Counted from the first letter of the stretch, positions 8,014 through 16,097 are shown. The stretch is DNA of 29,206 bases from DASVCZ01 sp036381335 (GCA_036381335.1 DASVCZ010000037.1:1-29206), one strand, 5' to 3'. A program made the numbers and translations. Notes: generated by a model not told the origin, from the letters alone.

Positions 8014-8094
8014 TAATTAATTCCTAATTCTTAATTCTTAATTCTCAATTCTCAATTCTTAATTCTTAATTCTTAATTTTTAATTTTTAATTTT
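8014..8094. repeat. AT-rich tandem heptamer array (TTAATTC-like)
   Basis: About eleven imperfect copies of a 7-nt unit (TTAATTC, drifting to TCAATTC and TTAATTT) fill the whole gap between two same-strand genes. Related short AT-rich arrays occur in other spacers of this window. Confidence 0.8.
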
Positions 8095-8952
8095 TTACTT
8101 CTCTTCGTACTCTTCCGTAATTCTGACTAACTCGAGTATCCTATCTCTGCCGATGGTTGTAAAGTAGCGATCAATTGTGTCCGGACTAAGTAGCGCCGCC
8201 TGATCCTTTTCTTTAGACAAATCTTTCCAAATCACTTCTCCGGCTAGAAAGCCTTTAGCACCGTTTTCTAAAGATTCTCGTAACATTCCCTTGAACGGTT
8301 CGTACTCTAGTCCCATGTCGCTTAAAATCCAAGGCACATCTAGCTCGGCGGTGACAGTAGCGGCACTGAGCGGGTCCAGCGGGTACTGGAGAGCCAGTAA
8401 TTGAGGAAAGGCTCGCAGTTCCTGAATGGCCGTTAACTGAGCTTCTTGGAAACGCTGGCTGTTAAACTCTTCAGTGGCCGGGGTATAGACAATTAAAGAG
8501 AGGATGAAGTCGATGCCTTCGTGGTGGCAGTAGTCGGCCAACTCGGTCACGATTTGCTTTTTGCGGAGGGCGTCAGCTTCGCTGGGATGATAATGCAACT
8601 CTAAAAATGCCACCCCATAATTATTCCTGATCGCTTCCACGCCCCAATCTTGGATGAGTGAGGGAATGGCCAAGGGGTCAACGGTGCTACCCAGCTGTTG
8701 GTGCAACCGAAAGGCTAAGCCTGGTAGTTTCTGATCTGATTTTAAAAGCGGATAACTGTATTGAGGATCAACGATTAACCCAGAAGCATCTTTTCGAGCT
8801 GCCTGCTGCAGGTTCTTAATGGCTTGCTGAACCAGCTGCTTGCCACCCACGTCATCTAGTGCCGCCCCCATCGCTTCCGACAACTTGAGCGCTTCATCAA
8901 GGCGAACCATTTCCATCAGGCCAGTGGCAGAACTTAAGGCGGACAGGTGCAT
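8095..8952 (-). CDS. LacD-like TIM-barrel aldolase family protein, key lysine missing
   Basis: The 285-residue product (from the ATG at 8952) resembles tagatose-1,6-bisphosphate aldolase LacD and its DUF2090 relatives: SGLIVDPQYSYP corresponds to the LLDPEYGLP segment, GVAFLELHYHPSE to AVKFLLYYDPD, and LLALQYPLD to LKVEVPVN. In LacD the lysine of LKVEVP forms the Schiff base; here alanine (residue 187) stands there, and the lysine of AVKFLL is also alanine (115). So it may use different chemistry or bind rather than cleave a sugar phosphate. An in-frame upstream start at 9018 would overlap the divergent gene; a TATACT -10 six nt before 8952 argues for the shorter form. Confidence 0.7.
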   Translation of the reverse strand: MHLSALSSATGLMEMVRLDEALKLSEAMGAALDDVGGKQLVQQAIKNLQQAARKDASGLIVDPQYSYPLLKSDQKLPGLAFRLHQQLGSTVDPLAIPSLIQDWGVEAIRNNYGVAFLELHYHPSEADALRKKQIVTELADYCHHEGIDFILSLIVYTPATEEFNSQRFQEAQLTAIQELRAFPQLLALQYPLDPLSAATVTAELDVPWILSDMGLEYEPFKGMLRESLENGAKGFLAGEVIWKDLSKEKDQAALLSPDTIDRYFTTIGRDRILELVRITEEYEEK

Positions 8953-8958
8953 GTGAGT

Positions 8959-8964
8959 AGTATA
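8959..8964 (-). promoter_or_regulatory. -10 box (TATACT) for the LacD-like gene
   Basis: TATACT lies 6 nt from the ATG at 8952 and predicts a leaderless mRNA. It is half of a divergent promoter region with the box at 8976-8984; no clear -35 is visible. Confidence 0.5.
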
Positions 8965-8975
8965 CAGGAATTGTC

Positions 8976-8984
8976 TGCTAGAAT
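8976..8984 (+). promoter_or_regulatory. Extended -10 (TGCTAGAAT) for the GT-C gene
   Basis: TGCTAGAAT ends 8 nt before the ATG at 8993, so transcription should begin at or next to the start codon. The two divergent -10 boxes lie within 26 nt. Confidence 0.5.
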
Positions 8985-8992
8985 GGGAATCG

Positions 8993-10465
8993 ATGGCTAA
9001 AAAAATTCCTTCCACCATTGCGGTATCTATTATTGTTGTCGCTCTTCTTCTCTTGACCTTTGCCGTCCGCGTCTACCACTTAGATTGGATTCAGTTTGAT
9101 AGCGACTTTGGCCGCGATAGTTTATTTGGCTGGCGCATTTTGACAGAAAAATTTACCTTATTGGGAGCGCAAGCTAGTGTCGGCGGCTTTTATTTAGGAC
9201 CCTTTTACTTTTATTTTGTGGCCGCTCTCTATGCCTTATTTGGGCCAGTGCCCGAAATAGTAATGCTGGCATTTGCGATACTTAACGTGCTGGCAGCCTG
9301 GCTAGGATTTAAGCTCTTATCATCTCGAGTTAACTTGACTGCTGGCCTGCTCTTTCTGCTCCTCTTTTCTACCCAGCCATTAATGGTTGTCAGCAGCCGG
9401 GCTGCTACCCACACGCCGATGTTACCTTTTATTACCCTCTTGGCGCTGACGCTCTTACTTCGCTCTGTCACCAAACCCTCACTCCTGACCCATCTGTTAG
9501 CTGGCTGCGCCTTAGGTTTATTTTTGCACGTCCACTTCAGTGCTTTACTTTTATTTCCCGGATATTTTTTGGTAGTTGCTGGCTTAACCCTTGGTAAATG
9601 GCGACAAAAGCTAGCCGCCCTCATGCTTCATGGCTTAGGAGTGATCCTGATGTTGTCACCGTTGATACTTTTCGACTTCCGTCATGAGTTTATTACCAGC
9701 CGAGCCTTCTTTGAGTATGGAGCAGAGGTTGTCAAAGGTGAAAGTGTCCGCGACAGCTTCCTTCACTGGACGTTAGGAGAAAAAATTGACAATATCTTAC
9801 TGTACGTAGGACCCTTAAAGTGGCTGCAACTAGTTATCGTGTTAGCCAGCGGACTGGGTCTATTTTCTCTCATACGCATGGTCCCTTCTCAAGCCAAGAC
9901 CTTGGCGTTAACGTTAAGTTTTTTGACTGGAAGCGTGGTAGTTTTACTTTTACTCTACCCGGGGTATCTGTTCTTGTACTACTTGGTGGTACCTGGCACC
10001 TTACTCCTGCTCACCGTAGCGGTGCTGTTATCGTATCTTCAACCCAAGTGGTTGGGAATCCTGATTGCACTACTGGTTAGTGTGCTTCAGTTGAGAAGTT
10101 TGGTAGGGCTCTATAAACCTGAGTTCCGGAACTTACGTCACCTGACGAGTATTACGGCTGCCATCGAAACCGATGTAAAAGCGCACGGAAATAAACCGTT
10201 TGCTATTTATAAAGACAGTAGCGATGGGTTGACGACGCTCGGCTATGAGTATCGTTTTCTGCTGACTCGAGATGGCTTGAGGCCGGTGAGTGAATATGAT
10301 TATTCGTTGGCGGAAGTCGTCTACGTCATTCGCGAAGAAGGTACGACGGATCCGTTGACTCTAGGTGGTCATGAGATGTCGCAGTTTCAGCCTCAGGAAA
10401 TGAGATTGGTCCAGACGTTGTTCTTCAATCGCAAGCAAGTGGATATCTTCGCGCTGACAAGGTAA
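8993..10465 (+). CDS. GT-C membrane glycosyltransferase (GT39/ArnT-PMT-like)
   Basis: A 490-residue integral membrane protein with about ten hydrophobic segments. The first periplasmic loop holds FDSDFGRD, with Asp36, Asp38 and Asp42, matching the catalytic acidic motif of dolichyl/polyprenyl-phosphate-dependent GT-C transferases. The following GGFYLGPFYFYFVAALYALFG segment is typical of this superfamily. The C-terminal 120 residues are soluble. It probably moves a sugar from a lipid carrier to a surface acceptor; neither is known. It is divergent from the LacD-like gene. Confidence 0.85.
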   Translation: MAKKIPSTIAVSIIVVALLLLTFAVRVYHLDWIQFDSDFGRDSLFGWRILTEKFTLLGAQASVGGFYLGPFYFYFVAALYALFGPVPEIVMLAFAILNVLAAWLGFKLLSSRVNLTAGLLFLLLFSTQPLMVVSSRAATHTPMLPFITLLALTLLLRSVTKPSLLTHLLAGCALGLFLHVHFSALLLFPGYFLVVAGLTLGKWRQKLAALMLHGLGVILMLSPLILFDFRHEFITSRAFFEYGAEVVKGESVRDSFLHWTLGEKIDNILLYVGPLKWLQLVIVLASGLGLFSLIRMVPSQAKTLALTLSFLTGSVVVLLLLYPGYLFLYYLVVPGTLLLLTVAVLLSYLQPKWLGILIALLVSVLQLRSLVGLYKPEFRNLRHLTSITAAIETDVKAHGNKPFAIYKDSSDGLTTLGYEYRFLLTRDGLRPVSEYDYSLAEVVYVIREEGTTDPLTLGGHEMSQFQPQEMRLVQTLFFNRKQVDIFALTR

Positions 10466-10492
10466 TTAATTAATTTTTTGGCGCTTTTTGCT

Positions 10493-10501
10493 TGATATAA
10501 T
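10493..10501 (+). promoter_or_regulatory. Extended -10 (TGATATAAT)
   Basis: A perfect TATAAT with extended TG element ends 8 nt before the ATG at 10510. The predicted mRNA is leaderless. Confidence 0.65.
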
Positions 10502-10509
10502 CAATCTAC

Positions 10510-11523
10510 ATGAGAGCAACCCAAGTCGAGTTTCATTCTTTTGATGCGCAAGGTCGATATTTTCCTGAGCGTTTTAGTCCTCAATTTGACCAAGACAACC
10601 TCCCGAATGTGAGAGAACAAGTATGGACATCTGAAATTGACGCTCAAGTTAAATCTATTTGGGAAACAATAAGTCAACAGTTTCATACTCGCTTCGACAT
10701 TTCCATACTCTCTTACCAACCAGATCTTTTTATAATTGTTCCTCTGCCTACAGAAGCAGATCTTTCAACTCGTTTTATTAATTACACGCACCAGCTCTCA
10801 GGGCACATCGTCTTACAGGAACATGTTCTTAATGAGCCTCAATTATTGATTGATACTCTCAGTCATGAGATGGGCCATTTTTATGCTCATCGTCGAATTT
10901 TAGAGTCTAAAAGAAAAGGTACTTTTTCCAGTAAATGGCAGTCCATTCAAACAGGGTTAAGATCAAGCTGGTTAGGTCGATACCCTCTTCAGAATACTGA
11001 GCCTAAAAACTTCCGACCCTTAGTCTTTACGTTGTTCGATGAAGCACTTAATGAATTAACCACTACTCAACTTTACAAAATTTCTCAACATCAATCTTTT
11101 GATTTAGATACTCAGGAATCTCGGGATCAAGCATATAAGGATGATGTGAGACTCTTTAAACTACTCATCAAAGGATTGCTCACAGATGCTCATTTACCTC
11201 ACCATACAAAAGAATATGTATTTCAACTTTTCCAGGAAATAGCTTGGGGGAAAAATTGGGCAGCATCCCGTAACGAAATTATGCAGTTGGCAAACGCTGC
11301 TTATTCACCTGACATATGGCAAGCAATTGTTAGAATAACTTGGCAGGTACCTGCAGACAGTTTAAGTGATCCTTCAAATAAAAGTGCTAAAATTTTATGG
11401 GACATGGTGACTCGTCCGTTGCCAAAAGGTGAAGTCCCTCCATGGCCTGGAGCTTTGCAAGAAAACAGCACGCAGCTTACTAAAGAGCCCTTGAACAAAG
11501 AAATATCTGTGGAAGATATATAA
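10510..11523 (+). CDS. Putative zinc metallopeptidase (HEMGH motif)
   Basis: A 337-residue protein without signal peptide. LIDTLSHEMGHFYAHRRI holds the zinc motif His119-Glu120-x-x-His123, and FDEALNELTT follows at 176-185, where Glu178 is a fitting third ligand, the gluzincin pattern. I cannot place it in a named peptidase family. The rest is polar and helical. The next gene, a NUDIX protein, begins 14 nt downstream and is probably co-transcribed. Cytoplasmic location is inferred from the lack of an export signal. Confidence 0.75.
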   Translation: MRATQVEFHSFDAQGRYFPERFSPQFDQDNLPNVREQVWTSEIDAQVKSIWETISQQFHTRFDISILSYQPDLFIIVPLPTEADLSTRFINYTHQLSGHIVLQEHVLNEPQLLIDTLSHEMGHFYAHRRILESKRKGTFSSKWQSIQTGLRSSWLGRYPLQNTEPKNFRPLVFTLFDEALNELTTTQLYKISQHQSFDLDTQESRDQAYKDDVRLFKLLIKGLLTDAHLPHHTKEYVFQLFQEIAWGKNWAASRNEIMQLANAAYSPDIWQAIVRITWQVPADSLSDPSNKSAKILWDMVTRPLPKGEVPPWPGALQENSTQLTKEPLNKEISVEDI

Positions 11524-11537
11524 ACGGGGATGCCTCT

Positions 11538-12080
11538 ATGATCAAAAAGCTCTCTTCCAAAATTGTCTATCAAAACCCGTGGATGACAGTCCGGGAAGAC
11601 GACGTGGAGTTTGCTAACGGTCATCAAGGAATTTTTGGCGTGGTAGATAAAACTGACTTTGCTTTGATTATTCCGTTTGACGGTGAAAAGTTCCATTTAG
11701 TGAAGCAGTATCGGTATGCCACCCAACAAGACTCGATTGAATTTCCTCAGGGAAAGCATGAAGCTGGGTCAAAAATCAGCCCGGTCGATTTGGCCAATGC
11801 TGAGTTAAAAGAAGAAACTGGCTTAGTAGCGGGTAAAGTCGAAGAAATTGGTTTCCTGCACGAAGCAGCTGGATATAGCAACCAAGGTTTTCATATTTAT
11901 TTAGCCACCGAGTTAGTACAAGAAGAAAGTAAGCTAGAGGTGACAGAAGCGGACCTAGAGCATCTGACGATGACGGTCGAAGAACTTGAAACGGCAATGC
12001 GCAGAGGCAAAATTACAGACGCGCCAACGGTGGCGGCGTATGGATTATTACAGATCACAAAGCCGGTGAAATCAGCTTAA
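11538..12080 (+). CDS. NUDIX hydrolase, ADP-ribose pyrophosphatase-like, altered NUDIX box
   Basis: The 180-residue protein has the order of ADP-ribose pyrophosphatases: a strand-rich N-terminus, VVDKTDFALIIP, LVKQYRY, IEFPQGKHE, the NUDIX helix, then EEIGFLHEAAGYSNQGFHIYLA. Its box (72-96) departs from GX5EX7REUXEEXGU: there are two extra residues between Gly72 and the helix, Ser78 stands near the expected first Glu, and the Arg of REU is Ala88. Glu89, Glu92 and Glu93 remain, so metal binding and hydrolysis are still possible. Its last 26 nt overlap the 3' end of a convergent gene. Confidence 0.85.
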   Translation: MIKKLSSKIVYQNPWMTVREDDVEFANGHQGIFGVVDKTDFALIIPFDGEKFHLVKQYRYATQQDSIEFPQGKHEAGSKISPVDLANAELKEETGLVAGKVEEIGFLHEAAGYSNQGFHIYLATELVQEESKLEVTEADLEHLTMTVEELETAMRRGKITDAPTVAAYGLLQITKPVKSA

Positions 12081-12972
12081 AATCATCTTCAATATCAGCA
12101 GCTGCTGCTGAGAAAACTTGGTGGAAGTTGGTCCCAGGTGTCTCTATTTCTTTAATGATTGCATTTTCAAGTTGGGAAATTTTGGTTGGATCATGAACTA
12201 TATACCCGGGCGAACCTGCACCTAAGTTCTCAAATTTCTCACCAAATTGTTGAATAAACAGACGTGTTTCTTCATCATCCATATTAATCAATCGCGTTGA
12301 TCGAACAAGCAGGTTTCCATTGCTGGGCTCTAGTTGCCCAATTAAGGTAATTTGTAAACCCAAATCACTGATTCCATATGGACCAGGCGCTCTTAACCCA
12401 AAGGAGTACTCTTTATCGTTTATCTTTACTTGAGTATAGGTTGCTAACTCTCCAAAAGGATTATCATACCCCTCGTACGAACTTCCTCCATGAAAAATGT
12501 ATACATTGCTGGTTTGGAAGTCTGGTCGAGAGCCACCAGAAAGTGAGACATATGAAGAAGTAGAATTACAAAATAATGGTCCGCTATGGCCATATTTTGG
12601 CAACAACGCTGTCAGATTAATGGGTAATTTATCTGCTAAGATTCCTGTTTCCTTGCAGTCACTTAATAATGCTCTAGCAAACGCATCAACTAAGGTAAAA
12701 TTACCTGCCGAGGTAGATGAAGCATTTTCTGGATTAGATTTTAGGTTTTGAGCTTGATTATTTTCTGACTCTAGTGGTGACATTTCATCGGATAAAGCTT
12801 GAGATGAAGTCTGTTGCTTAAACTTGTCATTTTCTAAATATAAGTAACCCACGGTGAGAAGTAATAGAAAAATTATTACCCCGCTTACTATCAATTGCCA
12901 ATAAGGTGACTGTGATTGAACTTTTTGGTCAAAGTTTGATGCAATAGGAGGTAATTGGTGGTCTTCATTCAT
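12055..12972 (-). CDS. Membrane-anchored hypothetical protein (305 aa)
   Basis: I do not recognise it. Residues 1-25 are polar, 26-47 form one membrane segment (WQLIVSGVIIFLLLLTVGYLYL), and residues 50-90 are a Ser/Glu/Asn-rich linker. The remaining 210 residues form an extracytoplasmic domain with two cysteines (in LSDCKETG and LFCNSTSS) that may pair. The topology is that of a surface-anchored protein. It converges with the NUDIX gene and is separated from pnp by a strong terminator. Confidence 0.7.
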   Translation of the reverse strand: MNEDHQLPPIASNFDQKVQSQSPYWQLIVSGVIIFLLLLTVGYLYLENDKFKQQTSSQALSDEMSPLESENNQAQNLKSNPENASSTSAGNFTLVDAFARALLSDCKETGILADKLPINLTALLPKYGHSGPLFCNSTSSYVSLSGGSRPDFQTSNVYIFHGGSSYEGYDNPFGELATYTQVKINDKEYSFGLRAPGPYGISDLGLQITLIGQLEPSNGNLLVRSTRLINMDDEETRLFIQQFGEKFENLGAGSPGYIVHDPTKISQLENAIIKEIETPGTNFHQVFSAAAADIEDDFKLISPAL

Positions 12973-12978
12973 ACGTTA

Positions 12979-12987
12979 AGTTTATCA
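12979..12987 (-). promoter_or_regulatory. Extended -10 (TGATAAACT)
   Basis: TGATAAACT on the minus strand ends 6 nt before the ATG at 12972, again predicting a leaderless mRNA. The hexamer is less like the consensus than the others. Confidence 0.4.
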
Positions 12988-13001
12988 CGATATGGTATCA
13001 A

Positions 13002-13036
13002 AAAACCCAGGTAAGCTTGCGCTCCACCTGGGTTTT
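13002..13036. terminator. Intrinsic terminator downstream of pnp
   Basis: An 11-bp stem, 13002-13012 against 13026-13036 (core CCCAGGT/ACCTGGG), followed on the minus strand by TTTTTT. It should end the pnp transcript. The plus-strand side has only four T, so it is weaker in that direction. Confidence 0.85.
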
Positions 13037-13065
13037 CGTAATTACTTAGTTACTAAATTACTTAC

Positions 13066-15459
13066 TTACTCATCATAGCTGCGTTGGCCAAAACCGCCAG
13101 AGCGATTACCACCCCGGTCGCCTCGGTCACTGCCACCACCACGACTAAAGCGAGGTCTATCACCGTAGCCACCACCGCGTGAGCCGCCCCGGCTACCGCC
13201 GCGGAAACCACCTCGGTCTCCACCACGACCGCCGCCACGAGGGCCACGATCACCACCATCACGTCCACCTCGGAACGGGGGCCGACCACCAGCGTTGGAC
13301 CGAGCTTGTTCCTGTTGCTCTTTGGTCAACATGGTTAAACCAATCTTGCCATCTTCTTTGACTTCATGAATCCAGACCTTAACCATGTCACCCACTTTGA
13401 CTAAATCGTTGGCGCTTTGAACGAACTCGGTGGACATGTTAGACACGTGGACTAACCCTTCGCGCTGAGGCAAGTACTCGACAAACGCACCATAGTCTTC
13501 CACTCGGGTGACCATACCTTCAAACTCCTCACCAATCTCGACTTTGCGCATCATGTTGGTGATGAACGTAACTGCTTTCTTGATTGCTTCCGCATCTGGG
13601 GAAGTGACGTTGACGATCCCCACCTTTTTCTCTTCGTCCTCATCGACTTCGATATCTGCACCCGACATTTCAATAATACTCTTGATCATCTTGCCACCAG
13701 GACCGATCAATTCACCAATCCGATCAGCTGGGATCGTTAACTGCTCAATCTTAGGTGCATACGGCGATAAAGCTTTTCGAGGCTCGGAAATAGTGGTCAA
13801 CATTTTATCCAAAATGTGTAACCGACCCACTTTGGCTTGATCCAACGCTTGAGTCAGGACTTCTTTAGGCAATCCTTTGAGTTTGATGTCCATTTGAATA
13901 GCGGTAATACCTTCAGTGGTGCCAGCGACTTTAAAGTCCATATCACCTACGTGGTCTTCTAAACCTTGAATGTCCGACAGAATTTGGAATTTCTGACCGT
14001 CACTCATTAAGCCCATAGCGATACCCGCTACCGGCCGCTTGAGCGGCACACCGGCTGCCATTAACGACATGGTGGAACCGCAGACGGACCCTTGGGAGGT
14101 GGAACCGTTGGAACTGACCACTTCCGAGACCACATGAATGGTATAGGGGAACTCTGTTTGGGAAGGCACCATGGGCAAGAGGGCGCGCTCAGCTAACGCA
14201 CCGTGACCAATTTCCCGACGTTTGGGTGCCCCAAACCGACCGGCTTCACCAGAAGCGTACGGAGGCATGTTGTAGTGGTGCATGTAGTGACGCACTTCTT
14301 CGCCAGTGATGTCTTCTACGTGCTGACCCAAGGAAGGTGAACCTAAAGTGGTGACGGTGACCACTTGAGTTGCTCCCCGCTTAAACATAGCGGAACCATG
14401 AGTCCGAGGGAAAACATCCACTTCAGTCCAGATTTGACGAATCTCGTCAGTCTTCCGGCCGTCAGGGCGGACCGCTTGATCAATAATCATGTTCCGAGCT
14501 AGCTTCTTCATAGCTAGGCTCAGCGCCGACTTGATCATCTTTTCATCAACTAAGTCTTCGGCATCTTCTGCTTTACCTTCATTGAGCTTGGCCACCATAG
14601 TAGTGACGAACTCGGTAGAATCAACGTGTTCAAGGTGGGCTTCTTTTTTGACAAAATCAGTAATCGTTGATTCGTCCAGCTCAATTAATTGAGCTGCCAA
14701 GACCTCTTTCTGTTCTGCCTCCAAGCGGTCAGCTTCACTGACTAGCTCGACTTTTTCTTTACCAACTTCCGAGACCATGACGTCAATGTCGTCGGCGATC
14801 TTGGCAATTTCCGCTTGAGCCTTTTGCAAGGCCTCCACCATTACTTCTTCGGTGACTTCGTTGGCACCAGCTTCTACCATGACGATGGAATCGCGAGTAC
14901 CGGAGACGATTAAGTCTAAGTCACTAGTGGAGCGCTCGGTTTCGGTAGGATTGAATACAAACTCTTGAGTTTCTTTGCTGTAACCCACGCGTAAACCAGC
15001 CACCGGACCTTCAAAAGGAATCTCGGAGATGCCTAAACCGATGCCGGCTGACAGTAAGCCCAACATGTCAGGATCATTCTCGCCGTCATAAGAAAAGACG
15101 GTACAAATGATTTGGACTTCGTGAGTGACGCCATCAGGGAACATTGGGCGCATGGTCCGGTCAATGACTCGACCTTTTAAGATGGCGTCGTCGGTCGGAC
15201 GACCGTCGCGCTTGACCCAGCGGGAACCTTTGATAATACCGGCGGCGTAGAGTTTTTCTGCAAACTCGACTGACAAGGGGAAGTACCCAAGGTTGACCTG
15301 GCGGCCTAAAGCGACCGTGGTCAGGACCACAGTTTCACCGCATTTGGCCACGATAGCGGCACTGACCTGTTCGGAGTACTTTCCGATCTCAATTTCGATG
15401 GTTTTGTCACCCACGGAAATAGTTTTTTTATACGTATTGGGGTATTGGGGATAAGCCAT
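13066..15459 (-). CDS. pnp: Polynucleotide phosphorylase with RGG-rich tail
   Basis: PNPase degrades RNA 3' to 5' using phosphate and can add tails in reverse. The 797-residue protein has RNase PH-like domain 1 (about 15-140), the helical linker, domain 2 (about 325-560) with SNGSTSQGSVCGS (450-462) and the GDMDFKVAGT active-site segment (505-514), a KH domain (about 573-632, with IGELIGPGGKMIKSI) and an S1 domain (about 641-712). Beyond the usual end near 712, residues 724-797 are an Arg/Gly/Asp-rich RGG tail, likely a disordered RNA-binding extension. The start is supported by AGGAGA just upstream. It closes the nusA-infB-rpsO-pnp cluster. Confidence 0.98.
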   Translation of the reverse strand: MAYPQYPNTYKKTISVGDKTIEIEIGKYSEQVSAAIVAKCGETVVLTTVALGRQVNLGYFPLSVEFAEKLYAAGIIKGSRWVKRDGRPTDDAILKGRVIDRTMRPMFPDGVTHEVQIICTVFSYDGENDPDMLGLLSAGIGLGISEIPFEGPVAGLRVGYSKETQEFVFNPTETERSTSDLDLIVSGTRDSIVMVEAGANEVTEEVMVEALQKAQAEIAKIADDIDVMVSEVGKEKVELVSEADRLEAEQKEVLAAQLIELDESTITDFVKKEAHLEHVDSTEFVTTMVAKLNEGKAEDAEDLVDEKMIKSALSLAMKKLARNMIIDQAVRPDGRKTDEIRQIWTEVDVFPRTHGSAMFKRGATQVVTVTTLGSPSLGQHVEDITGEEVRHYMHHYNMPPYASGEAGRFGAPKRREIGHGALAERALLPMVPSQTEFPYTIHVVSEVVSSNGSTSQGSVCGSTMSLMAAGVPLKRPVAGIAMGLMSDGQKFQILSDIQGLEDHVGDMDFKVAGTTEGITAIQMDIKLKGLPKEVLTQALDQAKVGRLHILDKMLTTISEPRKALSPYAPKIEQLTIPADRIGELIGPGGKMIKSIIEMSGADIEVDEDEEKKVGIVNVTSPDAEAIKKAVTFITNMMRKVEIGEEFEGMVTRVEDYGAFVEYLPQREGLVHVSNMSTEFVQSANDLVKVGDMVKVWIHEVKEDGKIGLTMLTKEQQEQARSNAGGRPPFRGGRDGGDRGPRGGGRGGDRGGFRGGSRGGSRGGGYGDRPRFSRGGGSDRGDRGGNRSGGFGQRSYDE

Positions 15460-15635
15460 ACTCTCCTTCTGTGCCCTCTGCTAACGCAGAGGTCTGGAGC
15501 TAGGCAACTCTAAATCTTAAGGCCGGTTCTTTATCTCCTTTCGGGAGAGTAAAGACGCAACATTAAAACTTAGAATCTAGCCGCAACTCCAAATTATTAT
15601 TAATTTGTTAATCAAGAACCAATGTATCGATTCTG
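15460..15635 (-). promoter_or_regulatory. Structured pnp 5' leader
   Basis: About 175 nt lie between the predicted start near 15635 and the pnp ATG. On the minus strand, 15563-15574 can pair with 15509-15520 (10 of 12), and 15577-15590 with 15496-15503 around a bulge, closing a long stem. A 5-bp hairpin sits inside at 15534-15548 and a 7-bp hairpin (15475-15492, loop of 4) stands directly before the Shine-Dalgarno sequence. In Escherichia coli PNPase controls its own mRNA through a leader stem; similar control here is an inference. Confidence 0.55.
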
Positions 15636-15641
15636 CAAGAT

Positions 15642-15650
15642 ATTATACCA
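15642..15650 (-). promoter_or_regulatory. Extended -10 (TGGTATAAT) of the pnp promoter
   Basis: TGGTATAAT on the minus strand, with no good -35, places the pnp transcription start near 15635. Confidence 0.65.
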
Positions 15651-15699
15651 TCTTTCCAGGCAATTTTGTGAGAAAAAGGGAGGAAATGAGTGAGAAATG

Positions 15700-15822
15700 C
15701 TAGAAAGTTCTTCTTTCTTTGCTATTACTCTCTTTTTTATCAAGAATAAGAATAATGCTCGTAATGAATATAGCGAAAAAAATCATAAACAAGTAAATGA
15801 ATATTAAACCTGGTTGATTCAT
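15700..15822 (-). CDS. Very small membrane protein (40 aa)
   Basis: A 40-codon frame, too short for usual gene calls. It reads MNQPG, one long hydrophobic segment (about residues 6-27, Ile/Phe rich), then a basic-polar tail ending in KERRTF. Its ATG overlaps the stop of the preceding membrane-protein gene in an ATGA arrangement, and GGAG lies 6 nt before the start. Both features support translation coupled to the upstream gene. Function is unknown. Confidence 0.6.
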   Translation of the reverse strand: MNQPGLIFIYLFMIFFAIFITSIILILDKKESNSKERRTF

Positions 15823-16067
15823 AGTCTTCTCCGTAATAAAAGTATAGCACTTAAATAAAAAATAATCCCTGCCGTTGCTCCCAATGCTCCAACTAAGGGA
15901 TTTACCTTTTCATCTAGGAACTGACTAAAGAAAAGTGACCCAATACTAATGTTTCCCAAATTAATTAGTCCCTCAGCAAAAATAGTCTTTTTTTCAGAAA
16001 TTTGCTCCTTTTCTAACTTTTCAAAAGACTCGTATATTTTAGATAAAAACAATTCAACAGTTATCAT
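15819..16067 (-). CDS. Small membrane protein (82 aa)
   Basis: I do not recognise it. An amphipathic charged helix (residues 1-28) is followed by two hydrophobic segments (about 32-50 and 57-79) and a terminal RRRL. A TGTTATTCT extended -10 lies 6 nt upstream of the ATG. It overlaps the following 40-aa gene by 4 nt. The pair sits between rpsO and pnp in DNA that is more AT-rich than the flanking core genes, and breaks the usual rpsO-pnp adjacency. Confidence 0.65.
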   Translation of the reverse strand: MITVELFLSKIYESFEKLEKEQISEKKTIFAEGLINLGNISIGSLFFSQFLDEKVNPLVGALGATAGIIFYLSAILLLRRRL

Positions 16068-16073
16068 TCCTCA

Positions 16074-16082
16074 AGAATAACA
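16074..16082 (-). promoter_or_regulatory. Extended -10 (TGTTATTCT)
   Basis: TGTTATTCT on the minus strand ends 6 nt before the ATG at 16067; a leaderless start is predicted. The same nine bases stand before the tRNA-like RNA near 27808. Confidence 0.5.
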
Positions 16083-16097
16083 GCAGTTGGTGGCAAG

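Noticed and set aside
8953..9018. 22-residue N-terminal extension of the LacD-like protein
   Set aside because: It would overlap the start of the divergent gene and its promoter; the -10 box at 8959-8964 lies inside it.
13062..13289. Long Val/Ala-rich frame opposite in phase to the pnp 3' end
   Set aside because: It is the shifted reading of the Gly/Arg repeat of the PNPase tail.
13992..13995. Leu500 in PNPase where E. coli has an active-site Asp (486)
   Set aside because: Other bacterial PNPases, such as that of Bacillus subtilis, also have a hydrophobic residue there (QGMED), so this is normal variation.
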